Assembly: GCA_036877525.1 (NCBI GenBank)
Contig: JAZGTH010000001.1
Coordinates: 10,362,001-10,426,000, forward strand
From: Chromobotia macracanthus
Taxonomy: Eukaryota > Chordata > Actinopteri > Cypriniformes > Botiidae
Direction: 5' to 3'
DNA: 64,000 nt
Below are positions 35,401 to 48,889 of this stretch, piece by piece (position 1 is the stretch's first letter; every line of letters begins with the position of its first letter). The position numbers and the translations under genes are program-made. The notes under the pieces were generated by a model. That model was not told where the DNA came from, did no database searches, and worked only from the letters and a program-made list of their open reading frames with translations.

Positions 35401-37809
35401 CTAATATTTTGGGACATCAGGGATCCGGGTTCTGGTGTCCATCAAAGTGAGAGCCTTCATTTTATGCTCCGTGGATGGGTAACCCCGGCACTTAACCCCT
35501 TTTAGATATTCCATCTCTCTCCTCTCCTGTCTTTCAAAGCCTTGCTCAGCCCACCTTAGAGAATAAGAGATGTCTGGCTGCAGCTTTGCATCCCACCCAC
35601 AGTATCCGCACCTATTATGCCATGTTTTCCAACAGCAAAGTAAGTGGTTGTATCTGAAATAATGTCCTTTCACATTGCTAGGTAACAGACCAAAGGGCTG
35701 CAGAAGATGAAAACAGAATGTATTGCATTATGTCTGAGAGAATTTAAATGTCCCAAAGCAGGAAGCTGTATATGTACAAATGCTAAAAACAAACACTGAC
35801 ATAATTTATTTGTATGCTTTTGTTTTATGCTATGGATTTTAAAACTATGAATCTGATACCTGTTTCCGTCTTATGCTTATTGGTTACATGGAATTATTGT
35901 CTACTGCTCCTTATTCCAAAAAATGATTTTTTTTTAAATAAACCTTTTATTTAGACAGAACTTTTGAAAAGAAACATCAGTTTGGAGTTTTAAACCATAG
36001 CTTGTTCGTGAACTACAGATGCAGTTAATTTAATTGTCACTTTTTTCAATTTGTGCTTAATCTATAAAGGTAATCTATTCATTGATTTTCCTCTCTCACC
36101 ACTTACAGGTCTGTGGCAGTTTTCTAGCCAGCATGTTTGATTTGTCTGGCACAGGACGCTTTGTGCACCAACGTGTGACTGTTCATTAAGGAGACTTAGT
36201 CTGTGTAATACACCATAGCGTTTCCCCATTTATTTAATTTGTAAGGCTCTGACATCAATTGTTGAGCTTCGTTTGCCCAGTCGTGGCATCAGATGTCAGT
36301 GTTAATAAGGTAGTGGAGGCGTGCATGTATGTTTGTGTGTGTTTCTGTAAAGACACAGCCGCCCATGTGCTTCTATCACTGGGAAAAGCGGTAAATGTTT
36401 ACATGCTACAATGGAATCCTGTGTCAATAAAATTGTACTACTATAGCGCTTTTCAGTGTGCACTGATGAAAAAGGTTTTCAAAAACATTTTAAACATTTT
36501 AGTACAGCAAAATTCTGTAACAATATTTAAAAAAGCAAAAATGTTATGAATTTTGGGCTAAATCCGACTCAGTTTGGTGGCCCATTCTCTTCTGTTATTC
36601 TGTGATTAAAGAACAAAGAGATTCATTGCAGATCATTTGCCATTTTGCCTTTAGAAAAATGTATTGAATGTAACTATTTCCTCTGACATGTGAACTGTTT
36701 CTGTATGTCTGGCAGACTTTTGCCTCTTGGGCCATTTCCACATTCTTTTGCCTGGGTTTTGGGACAAGACATTTATTATAGCCTTTTTACTGGTCCCATA
36801 TTCTGTCCTTTAGATTTCTATTGGGCTTTTATGCCAGATGGACCAACGCTAAACCCAAACCCCATTTGAATAACGGTGCACAAAAGGATGATGTGTGTTG
36901 GTCTAAATCGGACAGCAGGCCTCTATTCGCTGGAAAACATGACTTCACGACACGACCTCATCTCAGATTGCCTCTCTTTTATCATTCACATTGGCTCTAA
37001 CCATAAGCTCGTCCAGAATTTGATTAAAATGGACAAACACAATGGCCAAAGGTCTGTCGTGCGCAGAGCAGACCGAATTGCATGACTCACTTCTGAAACG
37101 TACTAAGTCACAGTTAAGAAGCTCTTTGTCACAGGCAGAAAAACACCATCATGGTGTTGTCCTCCATGAGTTCAACCCACCCACTCGCAGGTCCTAGCAT
37201 AATTCATTCCACAATGATACCCATTATGTTCTTGTTATGGCAACTCCAGAAAGATGTTCTAACAAGTAGGATGACAAAAACTCATCAGATTGTACCTTAA
37301 AAGGGAGGGAATACGGAAGGGAAAGAGAGGGATAATTCTGTAGCTGAGGACTCATATACTCTGATTCATCTTACAAAAGGTCTAGTGTTTTCTATTCTCA
37401 GCAGCTGGGCTTGCATGGAGAAACTTGGAATGCTTTGTAGGCCACAGAGGAGAATTTATTCTTTGTGAAGGTTTATGAAGTATGTTTTACTCTACGCCTT
37501 TGCACAGGACATCAGACATTTGGAGCTGCAATGGGCTACAGAAAGTTTGAGTAGATTAGCAGAGTTATTGCAAATCTGCAGGCCACTAATAGTTTAATCA
37601 GTGGGCTACAAATAGAGACTTTGTTCTGACAGTCCAGGAAGTTGAATGCTAGTTTAATGAGAAGCTTTTTATTTCTGGCCTGTTGCTATTGGTAGCAGTA
37701 TTTGAGGAGCTAATGCAATTGGCTATTTAATATATGCAATATTGGTATGCATATATTATTTTTATATGTAAATCATAAAATGAGATTATTTTGTATGAAT
37801 TGTAACTTT

Positions 37810-37955
37810 ACATTTATGCATTTGACACTTTCATTCAAAGTTCAAAGGTTGTGGGTTTGATTCCCTGGGAACATGTAAGCTGATCAAATGTATAACTTGA
37901 ATGCACTGTTGAATTGCTTTGGATAACAGCATCTGCTAAATGTATAAATTAAATG
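37810..37955. mobile_element. rearranged SINE pieces (tail inverted, body plus)
   Basis: Positions 37810-37841 are the reverse complement of the family tail (TTATGCATTTGACACTTTC). They run directly into a plus-strand body at 37842: GTTGTGGGTTTGATTCCCTG, then CTTGAATGCACTGTTGAATT, then GGATAACAGCATCTGC. The two parts face opposite ways with no gap. Confidence 0.6.
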
Positions 37956-37992
37956 ATCTGTAGTTCATTCAAGGTATATATATTTTATCAAT

Positions 37993-38069
37993 GCACGTGT
38001 TCCCTGGGTATCACACCCACAACCTTTTTGTTGCTACCTCAATGTTCTACCACTTGAACTACAGAAACT
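37993..38069 (-). mobile_element. tRNA-derived SINE 5' fragment, inverted
   Basis: The complement reads TTTCTGTAGTTCAAGTGGTA, then GGTAGCAAC, then GGTTGTGGGTGTGATACC and CAGGGAACACG. It is the head of the same SINE family, only about 40 bp from the preceding pieces and in opposite orientation to their body. Confidence 0.65.
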
Positions 38070-38954
38070 ACACTTGTGTGTGGCCCATATTCTCTTTCTA
38101 TAGGCCACTATCTCTAAACATGCCACCAGCATTAGCATTCCATAACATTTACACTTACAATTACCTAAGATGCCACCAACTTGCATTATCTCTTCTGTCA
38201 GGAATTTGAACAAAGTATTTAGATGTTGACATCTTTCTCTTCATCTTTATCTATTCCTCTCTCTCTTTTTCACAATCCACAGAGGTTGAAGACTTTGTTC
38301 AGCCTCAGAAGAAATGCAGCAGACCCTTGCTTTCTTGGCAAAAACAGCTGCCTCACTTGGCTGGTTGTTTATTAGTTGAAAAGCAATATAGTAGTAGAAG
38401 AGAGCGCAAGACAAACAACCCTCTGATTTAATATAGCAGAAACCTTAACACAACGGTGTGAAGCCTCAATCGCTCTTCATCAAGATAAGAAAAATGTTGT
38501 TGCTTACACTGTGATATACTTTCATTCGTGTGTCATCTTTGTAGAGCCAAAACATGTGGTCAGTTTAAAAATAGTTACAGTATATTACTGTTAAATATAT
38601 AGCTTAATTCTGCTTTTGCTTTAGATAAAAGTGTCTAATAAATATATGTCTCATTGAAGTGCAATTACACAGCACAGACCTTTGAAAATGTATTCTGAGC
38701 TCCATAATGAAATAAATGCCAGAAGCATCTAAACAAATCTGTTTGTCTTCCTTTGACCAATAAACTATGTTTTATATGTTTCCTGCCTTATACAAACGTC
38801 CCTTAAATTGACAGTATACACTTCTCTGCGCATGGCCTACAAAATAACGCTTTTAATACATGGACTTGGAGAGGCAACTAACAACAATAGTTTGTGTCAT
38901 TAAGTACCTGACCCTATAAAATGTGATTTTCTCCTCTGGTACAGTAAATCTTTG

Positions 38955-39002
38955 TGTATGTGTGTGTGTGTCTGTGTGTGTTTGTTCGTCCGTGTGTGTG
39001 TG
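38955..39002. repeat. (TG)n interrupted microsatellite
   Basis: TGTATGTGTGTGTGTGTCTG then GTGTGTTTGTTCGTCCGTG and TGTGTGTG. Confidence 0.85.
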
Positions 39003-39514
39003 ACATATTCTGTAAATTATCTCATCAATTATCAAATAGCACCCATGTCTCTCCTTCCTTTAATTGTCTGTCAGCATCACCATGACATATGAAAGTGTGT
39101 TTTAAAGCAGAATATGGAACTCAATTTAGAGCTCAGACCTCTTCTACTAAATTACTGTAGATTTTTTAATATGGTCAGAGCTGGCTCAAGATAAATATCT
39201 TAGGTAAATGAGAAGGTGTAAAATTAGACTGCCTCATAATCAGATAAACAGACTAAATGATGATACAAGCAGTGTTGAAAGACAATTGTGATTACAAAGG
39301 ATAATATATAGACAGGTGCTAGTGGCAGAAATGTTTAATAAATATTGTATTGTGTTTGAGTGCTCAGCATAGATGCTTCATTCTGGAAAGAGGGGCTACT
39401 ATTACAGCTTTGACATCATGTTAGCTGTGTTCATGTTAGCTGTGCTAAAGTTGTGAATATATTCTCTGTGCAAATACTTATTTTATGTAAAAGAAACATG
39501 TCTCCCTACCAGTT

Positions 39515-39665
39515 CCAAACTTAGTGGCATGTATGTAGTGGGGCCACAATTGTTAGGCCCACAGGTCCAGGGGCCCCCACAACAATTTCTTAAGTTATTT
39601 TTCAAAAGTAAGGGGCCTACAGCAAAATGCAACAAGAGGCCCAGAATTCCCAGCTAAGGCATTCC
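39515..39665. mobile_element. possible hAT-like fragment
   Basis: GTAGTGGGGCC near the left is followed by runs of GGGGCCC-like words, GCCCAGAATTCCCAGCTAAG and a GGCCCAC stretch. This recalls fish hAT nonautonomous elements that begin with CAGTGGC...GGGGCCC. The ends are not intact. Confidence 0.35.
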
Positions 39666-42600
39666 TCTCTACTTTTATTTTGCTTCATAGACTTAATCTG
39701 AGAACAAAGCTGAAAGTTTAAAATAAAATGAGGTAAGAAATAAAGCATAAGTTTGCTCTTATGACTGGCCACACTATAGGTGTGACTTCAATTTATAAAC
39801 CCTCAAATCCAGTTATTTCAGCCTGCGTATGCATAAGGCACTAAGAGAAACAATGTTCTTTTCAAAGAAAGATTAAAAATCTCAGGTCTAACTATGTCAC
39901 AGTAATGCAGCTGCATTGGTACACAGAAGATATGCTTCACAGAGTGACTTTTATTGAATCTGCCAGAACATTACTGTGTTATGTGATCAGAGAGCACACA
40001 GTTCTAACAGAAAACAGTTTTATAACAGGTGAGCATCACACCGAAACTAATTATCATGTTTTGGTTGCATGTCTGTTGCCCAGATTCAATAATTCATTGA
40101 GCTAGTAATAAGAATTATGAAGAGAAAGCTATTATAATATATTTATTTGATTAAAAACAGGTGAAATCTTTTATAACACTACATATAATGAAACCAAACT
40201 GTCAAAGCAATACTCCTTTTGAATGGGTGGTTATTATCAATTCAGTTGGTAAGCAAAACATTTCCTCTTTATCTCAATGAGTAATTCATTTTCAATTAAA
40301 TGATTTGATCCCATTGAGGAGCGTTTGTTGAATAGTTGAATAGTTTTCTATTTTCTGATGACAGAAGGCATCTTTATCTTTCATCTAGAGGGAGCGACAT
40401 GGCCTCTGGCCTCAAACTGCTAATTCACTAAAATGGACATCTGAGGAATTTTGGCAATAGATTCACAGATTTATCTAATGCCAGCCTATGATCCAGAGTC
40501 TAATACAGTCTACAATCTGTATAAATATCCACTGGGCTTAACAGTAAGCATCTTCTTTAATTTTATTTTCCAGTTTATTGTTTTATCAAAGAATTATAAA
40601 ATCACATAAAACATTGTGCCGTTGTTTAAAATAGGTATATGCTATGTTTTGGCATAGGTTAACACACACTTATATACAAACATACATTTATAACATAATA
40701 TAAATGCATATAATATGTATATAATATAATACACATTTTTTGGGTGTTGCTAATGCTACAGAAGGATCTTTTCCTTCCAAATCTAAAACACCCATTGTCC
40801 CTGTTTATATTTGTTACTGAGATCCATTTTGGACAATCTAAACAGCATCCACTTGTAAAATGTGGAAAATCTCACATACATACACATGCACAAGACTTTA
40901 TAGACCTTCATTATGGCTGATATCAACATTCCAAGACAGAGATCATGTGAAACATGCTTATTCACTGCAGCCCAACTGAATTTTTTTTATTTAAATTGAT
41001 TTAAATTTGGAAGCATATTTAGCTTTTATGTTATTCATTTTATGCTATTTAATGCACCTTATCAATGCAGTGACATTAAAATCCAGTCACAAGTGGCACG
41101 TGCTACAGATGCATGTACTTCCAGGTGCAAAGTTAATGTCTTGCCTAACCATATTGTGATCAAATTACAAAACAGATTTTATTACCAGATAAACAGTTTC
41201 TTAGATCCCTAACAATACCCTACAAAACATAATTCTATAGTGTTGATATCTACTTGTCTTAAAGATTTCATTTATTAGTTAAAATTTACCAAACAACAGC
41301 AGCTTTACTCCATTTCAATCAAAGAACAGAAAAGTAGTGTGAGATCTTTCTCTCTCTATGCCCCTCTCCTCCCACAAACAGTTGATACAACGTGATACGA
41401 TATTTTTAAAATGCAACCATTGTTTGGGTCCTGGTGTGCTTTAGAATCCTTTAATTAGAGGAAGTTGTAGTGCCATCGGAGGATACCAGCCCTGTAGACA
41501 CATCATGTATATTTGTTTTCACAGCGCTAGAGAGAAGTGATTGTCTTTTAATGGCTGGGGCCTGTGCTGTGCTTACCAATGCTCTAGCGCAAACTTTATT
41601 TTTATTACCTCGCGGAAAGTATTTGCTCACTGCTTTCCTGTTTTTCTTTTTCTCAGCTTTGATCTGTTAGGGTGAAAGCATGTGTTGCATCCTAATGGAT
41701 TCCAAGTTAGTTCAGAGCTGACCTGTGCCTTTAAATTTATGACAGTTCTTTGATTACAGATTGTGGTAAATTTAAAACTATTTTGGTATGCTTATACATG
41801 AAGATAAAAGTCTTTCAGTGTTTCATTTTAAATACCTATTTAAATCAGATAAACAAAGAGAAATCTGCAGCAAGAAAGCTCATAAGCACAATCACAGTTG
41901 AATCACTTGGAATGATGCTACCCTGACACCCTCAGATGTGGGGTTAAAGTTGATGCCTCATAATGGTGAGAAAAAGAGAGTTATTGATGCCAGTCTCCTC
42001 TGATGCCCCAGGCCACAATCTCCTGGTCCCACACAAACATACAAAAGCTTCTCTGTGTTAAACTCTCTTAGATACACATCTTGGGGTGAAGGGGGCAGGT
42101 TGGACTTTGTGTGTTTAATTGCTGTCTGGATACTTGAAAACATGGAATTTCTTTATTAAGTACGACTAAAGACATGATTGCAAAGTTTATGAAAGGAATG
42201 CTGAGTTTCCTGTCACACTGAGTAGAATGTTTTCAGCATAAAAGTTGGGAAAGAAGGGCATGGAAAATTCATTGCCTGCATCTGATGGAAGTTCTACTCT
42301 TAAACATGGTAACATAAATGCTATTTGTAAGCCTGTATTTGAGAAAAAAGGCTTAACATTTTGTTTATGTTTTTGCCACATAATAGGCCTAAAATGTTTC
42401 ATTGTAGAAACTAAGCCCTAGTCAATTAATTTACATTACAATGTAAATCTAAGCCTAACAATTTTAACTGGCGATTAATACGTTTACTATCAGCAGACTT
42501 TAATGTCCTCATCAGTACCATTGTCTTAACAAGCAGACCTTTTTTGAAGCCATTGCAGTTTTAATATCAACCCTGGTGTTCTCACTGTAGCCACTGTAGC

Positions 42601-42694
42601 TCTTCTGGCCACTTCAGCTATATAAAGTCATCCAGTCTCCAGTCGTTAGAGAAAGTGAAATTACATTACTTCTTTACTAATGTTTAATTACATT

Positions 42695-42790
42695 AATGTG
42701 CAATATCAGTCGTTAACGGCCATTAATTATAAATGAAGATGTAATGACGGCCATTAATATTTAATTAAAGAGCAATCAAGTGTTATTTGG
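42695..42790. promoter_or_regulatory. candidate homeodomain-site cluster
   Basis: GGCCATTAATTATAAATG and GGCCATTAATATTTAATTAA repeat the word ACGGCCATTAAT about 36 bp apart, giving at least four TAAT cores within 90 bp. Confidence 0.35.
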
Positions 42791-42959
42791 CAGTGTTACA
42801 AAACTAGACACTAATAAAAGACTGAATGTTCTCAGCCTCAAATGAAAGACAAGACAATGGCCAGTGTCCCATATATTGCAGATATTGAATGGCGAGGGCA
42901 TGGATATATTTACTCAACCTTTTAGTGGTGCAGCTATCTGTTGATGAGCCTTTTGTTTA

Positions 42960-43342
42960 AAGGTGCAGTCACACTAGACTTGCAGAATTATATATAGCAG
43001 AATTATATAGCAGCAGGTTATGATGTCACACTCTGATGTTTCACAAATAATAAATAATATACTGAAAAATGTTAAAGTAGTATCTACTCTGCTTTTGCCT
43101 CACCTCAATGCAAACAATGTAGCTTTGGAATTTGTATTTGTATTGTGGTCAGTTTGTGATATATAAATCATCTACTGGTCAAAATTCTTTTGTGTATGTG
43201 AATTCGCAGGTCAGAGTTCACCAAACTTTAGTACACTGTGAAAAAGGAAATGTTTTTGCATGTTCTTGCATTTCTGTTTTCCTGTGTTCACATATGTTTG
43301 AACAGAAGTGAATGCAACACAAAGTCTAGTGTGACCACACCT
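42960..43342. mobile_element. MITE-like element with 20-bp inverted ends
   Basis: The left end AGGTGCAGTCACACTAGACT and the complement of the right end AGGTGTGGTCACACTAGACT differ at few positions and enclose about 380 bp of noncoding DNA. A target duplication could not be recognised, so the superfamily is open (hAT-like is possible). Confidence 0.6.
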
Positions 43343-43363
43343 AGAGGGGAAAATTCGGGAGAT

Positions 43364-43576
43364 CAGAATGTCCAAGCTGATCTTTTCCATACAATGCAAG
43401 CGAACAGGGAGCAGGGACAGTAGTCACCATTTACTTTCATTGTATGGAATATAGCAACTTGGAATTTCTTTTAAATAGTTTCATTTATTTACCAAAAAGG
43501 TCAAAGTGATATGACATGAAGGTGAATTATTGCTAACAAAATTTGTCCTCTTTTGGGTAAACTATTCCTTTTACAT
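43364..43576. repeat. palindromic interspersed repeat typical of carp-like fishes
   Basis: The arms TTTTCCATACAATGCAAGCG and the complement of CTTTCATTGTATGGAA form an imperfect palindrome around 43371-43470. It is followed by a tail 'TGACATGAAGGTGAATTATT' and 'TTTTGGGTAAACTATTCC'. The wording closely resembles an abundant zebrafish/carp repeat ('gaacgacatgagggtgag...ttgggtgaactatccc') that I know from memory. Confidence 0.6.
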
Positions 43577-45869
43577 GCATGTCCGATGCTTGTGAAAAAA
43601 GCAATAATTTTCCAAGATAAATGGCCCTTCTCAGATGCCTAACAAAACTGTCTATTTAGATGCAGATATGGGCCATGTTCGCAAATGTAGCAACTAAAAT
43701 GTTACGTGATTAGCACATACACACAGCAGGCCTTCAGACAAATAACTCTCAGAAAAATCACAAAGCAGACTTCAAATACTAAAACAAACCCCTCAAAAAG
43801 AAGCATTTGTCCAAGAAAATTCCTTTTCATTGCTGTGCGTAAACAATGATCAGAAATCAAAATGCAGTGGGCTGCTTTAGAAACACAATTGGAGCCTGTT
43901 TGCTGTTGAGTTCAGGGCATGATATTCTCATAGTTTGCCTTGTGGCCCAGACTGTTGTGCTGAAGAACACCCATGCAGCTCCATTGAGATGTTAAGCGCT
44001 GCTTGTTTACTCAAGTTTTCCTTATTTTCCAAATCCACAGTTACCAGTTAGCAAAACAAAGGGGTCTGTGAGGCAGTCATTTGTCGAGTGGGCTCACAAG
44101 CACACTAGCTGAGTAGAGGAGGCCGGTTTGTGGTACGGCACATGTTTGTTAAGGTGGGTGTCACCATTGTTTTAACCCAGGACACCCTCCCTTTGCTCCT
44201 TGTGATGTCTTTGTGTATGTCCTCATTGCTTCCAGAAAGCCCCTCTTAATGTTTGAAGAAAGTTTGAGGAGAGACATTGAGTAAATGTTTATTGCAGTTT
44301 ATTGTTGCCATTTGATTCAGCATTACACAAAGACTTTACAGTAAGATTATATGTACAATCGTACTGTTAAATTGACCTTGTTGCTTGGTAACCAGACATC
44401 CTGTCCCTGAGTGAGGCAACTTATACTATAAACTAAAATAGTTAGTCCAAAACTGACTTCAGAAAAATCACAAATGAGATCTCTTGAACATTTCGATTGT
44501 TTCTAAGACAACAATGAGATTAAATAGGGAGCAAACAGAGACTGATAAGGGATGAGAAGCATCTCAGATGGTTCTCATGAGAAAACAATCCCAGAAGAGA
44601 TCTCCAGAATTTCTCAGACTGTGCTCAGATTTGACAAAAGTCTGCAATGAAAAGTTTTTAAAAGACCAAATGACTTTAGCTGTGTTGTCCACATTCTTAC
44701 ATACTTACTATGGTTATGAAGCAACATTTGGAACAACCACGAAGCCTTTTCATTTTAGGTATCAACAGAACTTGGTATCAATAGAAAACTGAACATCACC
44801 AGTTACTTTGCAGAATAGTGAAGACTCTTTAACATAAAACAGTCATCAGGCCTCTTTGCCTTTGGTTTTACAGTGATGAAGTCTGGGATTACTATTCCAA
44901 GAACCATGTTTTTACTTGCATATTTTACTTGCACCAGAGTTTTAACGAATGCCTTAAAAATGTCTGTTGTTAACTGAGTGCAGATTAAAAAGGAGTGTCA
45001 GAAAGCTTGCCTGCTTCTTCCCAAAATCAGACGATTGTGTCACAGAATATATTAGCATAAGATTATTACTCATCAGCACTGACCCCGAAGGATGAGATCC
45101 ATTACTAACAGGCTTCCTTAATGCTAATATATATATCTCTCCCATAAATTTCCCCTGGCAGTAATGACTAAATGTTACTTTTCATCCATGCCATTATTAT
45201 GATCAAAATTACTTCTTGAGGATTTTTCCTCTTTTTAAAATTCATTTCTGTCTGCTTTTCTCCAATGAACATTGTAGATAAAGACAGCTCAAAATCTGGA
45301 TGAAAAGATTAAAAAAAGAAAAACATTTCTCAGAGTTTCACTGTTCATTTGCAATTCAACACATTGAACTTTGTGATAGTTTTTAGAGTAATGTAAGAAG
45401 ACAAAACTTTCCATCGCTCCCCAAATGAAATATGCACATTTTTCTCTCAAATGAATTGTAATTCAGTTCTCTGGCAATGAAAGCACTTTTTCTAGATTTA
45501 TAATCTGCTTCAGCGTGCACAGCTATATTGTGTGGAGCACAGTATTAGTGGAAGCCTGTGTGTCCTCATTCAGGTCTTCAGTATGCAGAGAACATTACGC
45601 TGTAATTAAACACAATCCCCCATGCTACATCCACTCTGCAATATTTCATCCAGTTTTGTCCATCTGTTGGGCCCTCCCCTCTTGGAGACATTTTAGACAG
45701 GCAATTGGTCCTTGGACATAGAGCAAATAAGGAGGAGCACAGTGTAACGCTTACGGTAAATGAGATGTTTATGTATAAGGAGATGACCATGTCCTTAGTT
45801 AAAACATGCTGTAATTCATTTAATATTTTAAACAGCATTCACAAATTCTGTACATACTCTACACATGCT

Positions 45870-45872
<3 letters not shown>

Positions 45873-45913
<41 letters not shown>
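45873..45913. repeat. (AT)n microsatellite, about 20 units
   Basis: Perfect TA alternation of 40 bp in the desert. Confidence 0.95.
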
Positions 45914-45916
<3 letters not shown>

Positions 45917-47274
45917 GCTTTAATGACCTCATTTTACTGAGACACTATACAATATTTTTGACCTCTATTTGGAATGAAATTTGGGATCAGTAACAGGGCC
46001 TAGGACATATATTTCCTTAATCTAACATCTTAATTTAAACAACACAGCTTCCTATATGTGAAATACTTAGCCCTAACCCAAACCTTGTCTTATTCAAAAG
46101 TGTTATGCCTAGTTAAAAACATGCACAAAGACTATAAACTCTCTCAGTACTTGGTAACATTAAAGAACAGTCCGTAGGACAGCACTTTCAATAGGCAAAG
46201 ACAGACACAAAGAGCTGATGCGACACTTTTACACAATGACTATTAACAGGCAGGCAAGTTTAGGGCCCACCCCATTATTCTTACTTTCAGATGAGTCCTA
46301 ATAGGGCAGTGGAGAATATAGAGTCATTAGTGAGATCAGATATATTTTTCAGGCCATTATAGTTACCTCAGCATAAATCCATTTACAATTACGGGTAGTT
46401 TGGCATTTTATTTTCATCTTAGAGAGAAAAATTCACTGGGTTGAGAAATGATGAATTGTAAATTATTGCATCTATGTTTATCTTAAGCATAGTGTTTCTG
46501 CTTAAGTAATACACCTGATGCCTTATGCAGTACATGGGATAATTTAGTTATCAGTATCTTTGGTGTCTGTAGGCTTACCTCACAGTCCGTAAAGCCCTTA
46601 GTATGCTAAGAATGTTCATATGATGCAGGAACATTCCATTCCTTATATTTAAGGGTCTCAGGATAAAATTATAAAGGAGGGTCCCAGACCCCATTGACCC
46701 AATGCACCATTCCTTGCTTTCTTCATGAAAGCCTTGCCTGGTGAAAAATTTCCAAGAGCTGATACAAGCTCCTAGGAAAAACTCTCACATGTCTTCTCCT
46801 TCTGCTCTTGACTGCAGTGAGCCATTCAAGGCAGGACAGGATGCAAGATACCACAATGTTTTCAGTCTGGATGGAATGCTAACAGTGTGCAACCTGACTC
46901 TGTCTCTGACTCATATTAGTCAAACAGCACAGGCACAACGTATACCTCATCCATCTAACTCTGTACCCCACCTGAAACTGCATCCAATAGATGTGAATAT
47001 CTCCTTACTAACATTAAGATATGGTGGTGTTATTGTTAGAAATACTGCTCTGTTATCCTCTTCCTTGTCTTTCTTCAGCTGTTCCTATAACTCAGCACCC
47101 TGTTCTGTTTTATTTTAAGGGGCTTTTTTACATGCTACATCTTTGATCTGAAAGGTGATATGACCTTCTTGAACATTATGATGAGAGGTGTGATAAGTTA
47201 TTTGTTGGGTATGAGAACTGTGTGTTCTTTGAGAATAGGTCATCTAAGCACTTTAAAATGTCTAGGCTAGTACA

Positions 47275-47688
47275 TGAAACCATTTATACCTGGTATTGGC
47301 ATCCATTTTGGGCAATCTGATCAGTAGACAGTACTAAATACAGGTGTAAATGGGGTCTAGAACATTTTGTGATCAGATCACTCAAAGCGGATTTAGAGGG
47401 GCATCAGAAAAGTATGTGACCACATTACATTACATTATAGTGTAAATGCAAATCCATCTTGATGCCTTCTGGACAACAGTAACATGCTGTCTACCCACCT
47501 GTAAATCAAGTACTGCACTAAAACTGCACTGGCTTTTAAAGAAAATAACTGTCCAATTAAAAAAATGGAAAAGCCCATATAGACTTCGCAGAGCTTCTTC
47601 TATATGTTATATACAATGACACATGTAAATATCAGGTAATGTGTCTTGACTCACCAATAATGAGCTACACTGGATGTAAACAGGGGCC
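47275..47688. mobile_element. nonautonomous DNA transposon-like element
   Basis: It begins TGAAACCATTTATACCTGGT with internal ACAGGTGTAAATGGGGTCT, TTTGTGATCAGATCACTC and GAGGGGCATCAG. It ends near GGATGTAAACAGGGGCC, whose complement loosely matches the start. It resembles a common fish element seen in zebrafish. The boundaries are approximate. Confidence 0.5.
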
Positions 47689-47746
47689 TATGTCGACAGC
47701 TACAGCTACTACAACTACACATATTAAGCAAAACATAGATGCACAG

Positions 47747-47900
47747 AAGGAAACTGTTTTCTCACTTCCACGGAAATGTATGGCCCACCCTTGCCACCTT
47801 TAGCCTTCCATACAGATTCTTCATCAGCACGTTCAGGGAGGAGAACCGCAAGTGCTGGCTGGTCATAGGCATAACAAGAGGAGAGGTGATGTCTCTGAAG
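47747..47900 (+). other. exon-like open stretch of unknown identity
   Basis: An AG acceptor (ATGCACAG) precedes about 154 nt open in one frame, containing RFFISTFREENRKCWLVIG, and a strong donor AAG/GTGAGA follows. I do not recognise the protein. It could be an exon of an unannotated transcript, a relic or chance. Confidence 0.2.
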
Positions 47901-48889
47901 GTGAGAACTGCCCTTCTTCTCATCCCTGATTTTCTGCAGTCATCCTCACCCTGTTAACTTGGTGAGACATGGAGGGGGTTGGTGCCCTGGATTGAAGAAG
48001 ATTAGGGAAGCTAGTGAAAATCACAGCTCCATGCAGAGACCTTCTCTAAGGAACAGGCGGGGGCAGATGGGAGGTGATCACAGGAAATCACAGGATCCAT
48101 GACACTGTTTGTGGTCCTGGAGTGTTAGTTCTCACCCATCATTGCCTTTGGTGCCACAGCCCACACTGGGGGAAGTTGTTTTAGCACATTCATAAAAAGC
48201 GTCATTTAGCATTGTCACAACAACATTTAAAGCAGCGCTACTGAAAAGGCACACACGCACTACAAAGCTGGATGAGGGTCTTTGCGCAAGTGTACACATT
48301 ACTCTCAGGTAACTGTGAATGATCTCTCTGGATACAAGTTATAGTGTTGATTACTTACATGACAGGAACAATGATTAAAACTAGGAGATGATAATGGTGT
48401 GGCATTCATGCATTGACAACTTTGACTCTATGTTCCTTTCCAAAGGTTGATGTATGGCATCATTAGTATAACCTCAGGCCCTTAAAGACACTCATCTTCT
48501 TCATCTTGTCCTTCACACTTTCTTGTTTTGACATTTAGAAATATGTGTGTGTGCACAGTACCTGTGGTGTGTGGATTGGCAATATCAGTGCACACAACAG
48601 CGTGAAATGCGCATTGCAGGTTGTAAATAAAAATGGTAAATAATCTAAAATATTAAAACACGTTTTATAAAAGTTTCTCGAATTTCTTTAGAGCAGGTTT
48701 AATGGCGGGTACTTTTACTGTTTCTGTACACGGGGTGACGTGGCCCTGTTTATTATCTGGTTTATTACTTTGTTTAATGCACCGAATTTAAACAAATTCG
48801 TAGTTGATGCCAAGGGTGACATTTTATCCAGAAAGCCAGATTCGCAAAAAAATGGTCGTTTTCAATTGATTTTTTCATTGAAAATCTCA

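Larger units (their letters stand above)
31001..45000. other. gene desert block 3
   Basis: No supported exon. It holds the second copy of the unidentified repeat (31173), a cluster of SINE pieces near 37810-38070, hAT-like remnants at 39515 and 42960, a palindromic fish repeat at 43364, and candidate regulatory DNA near 35225-35400 and 42700-42790. Confidence 0.65.

Noticed and set aside
46741..47118. 125-codon plus-strand frame
   Set aside because: No family similarity recognised, no splice context, Ser/Leu-rich as expected by chance.
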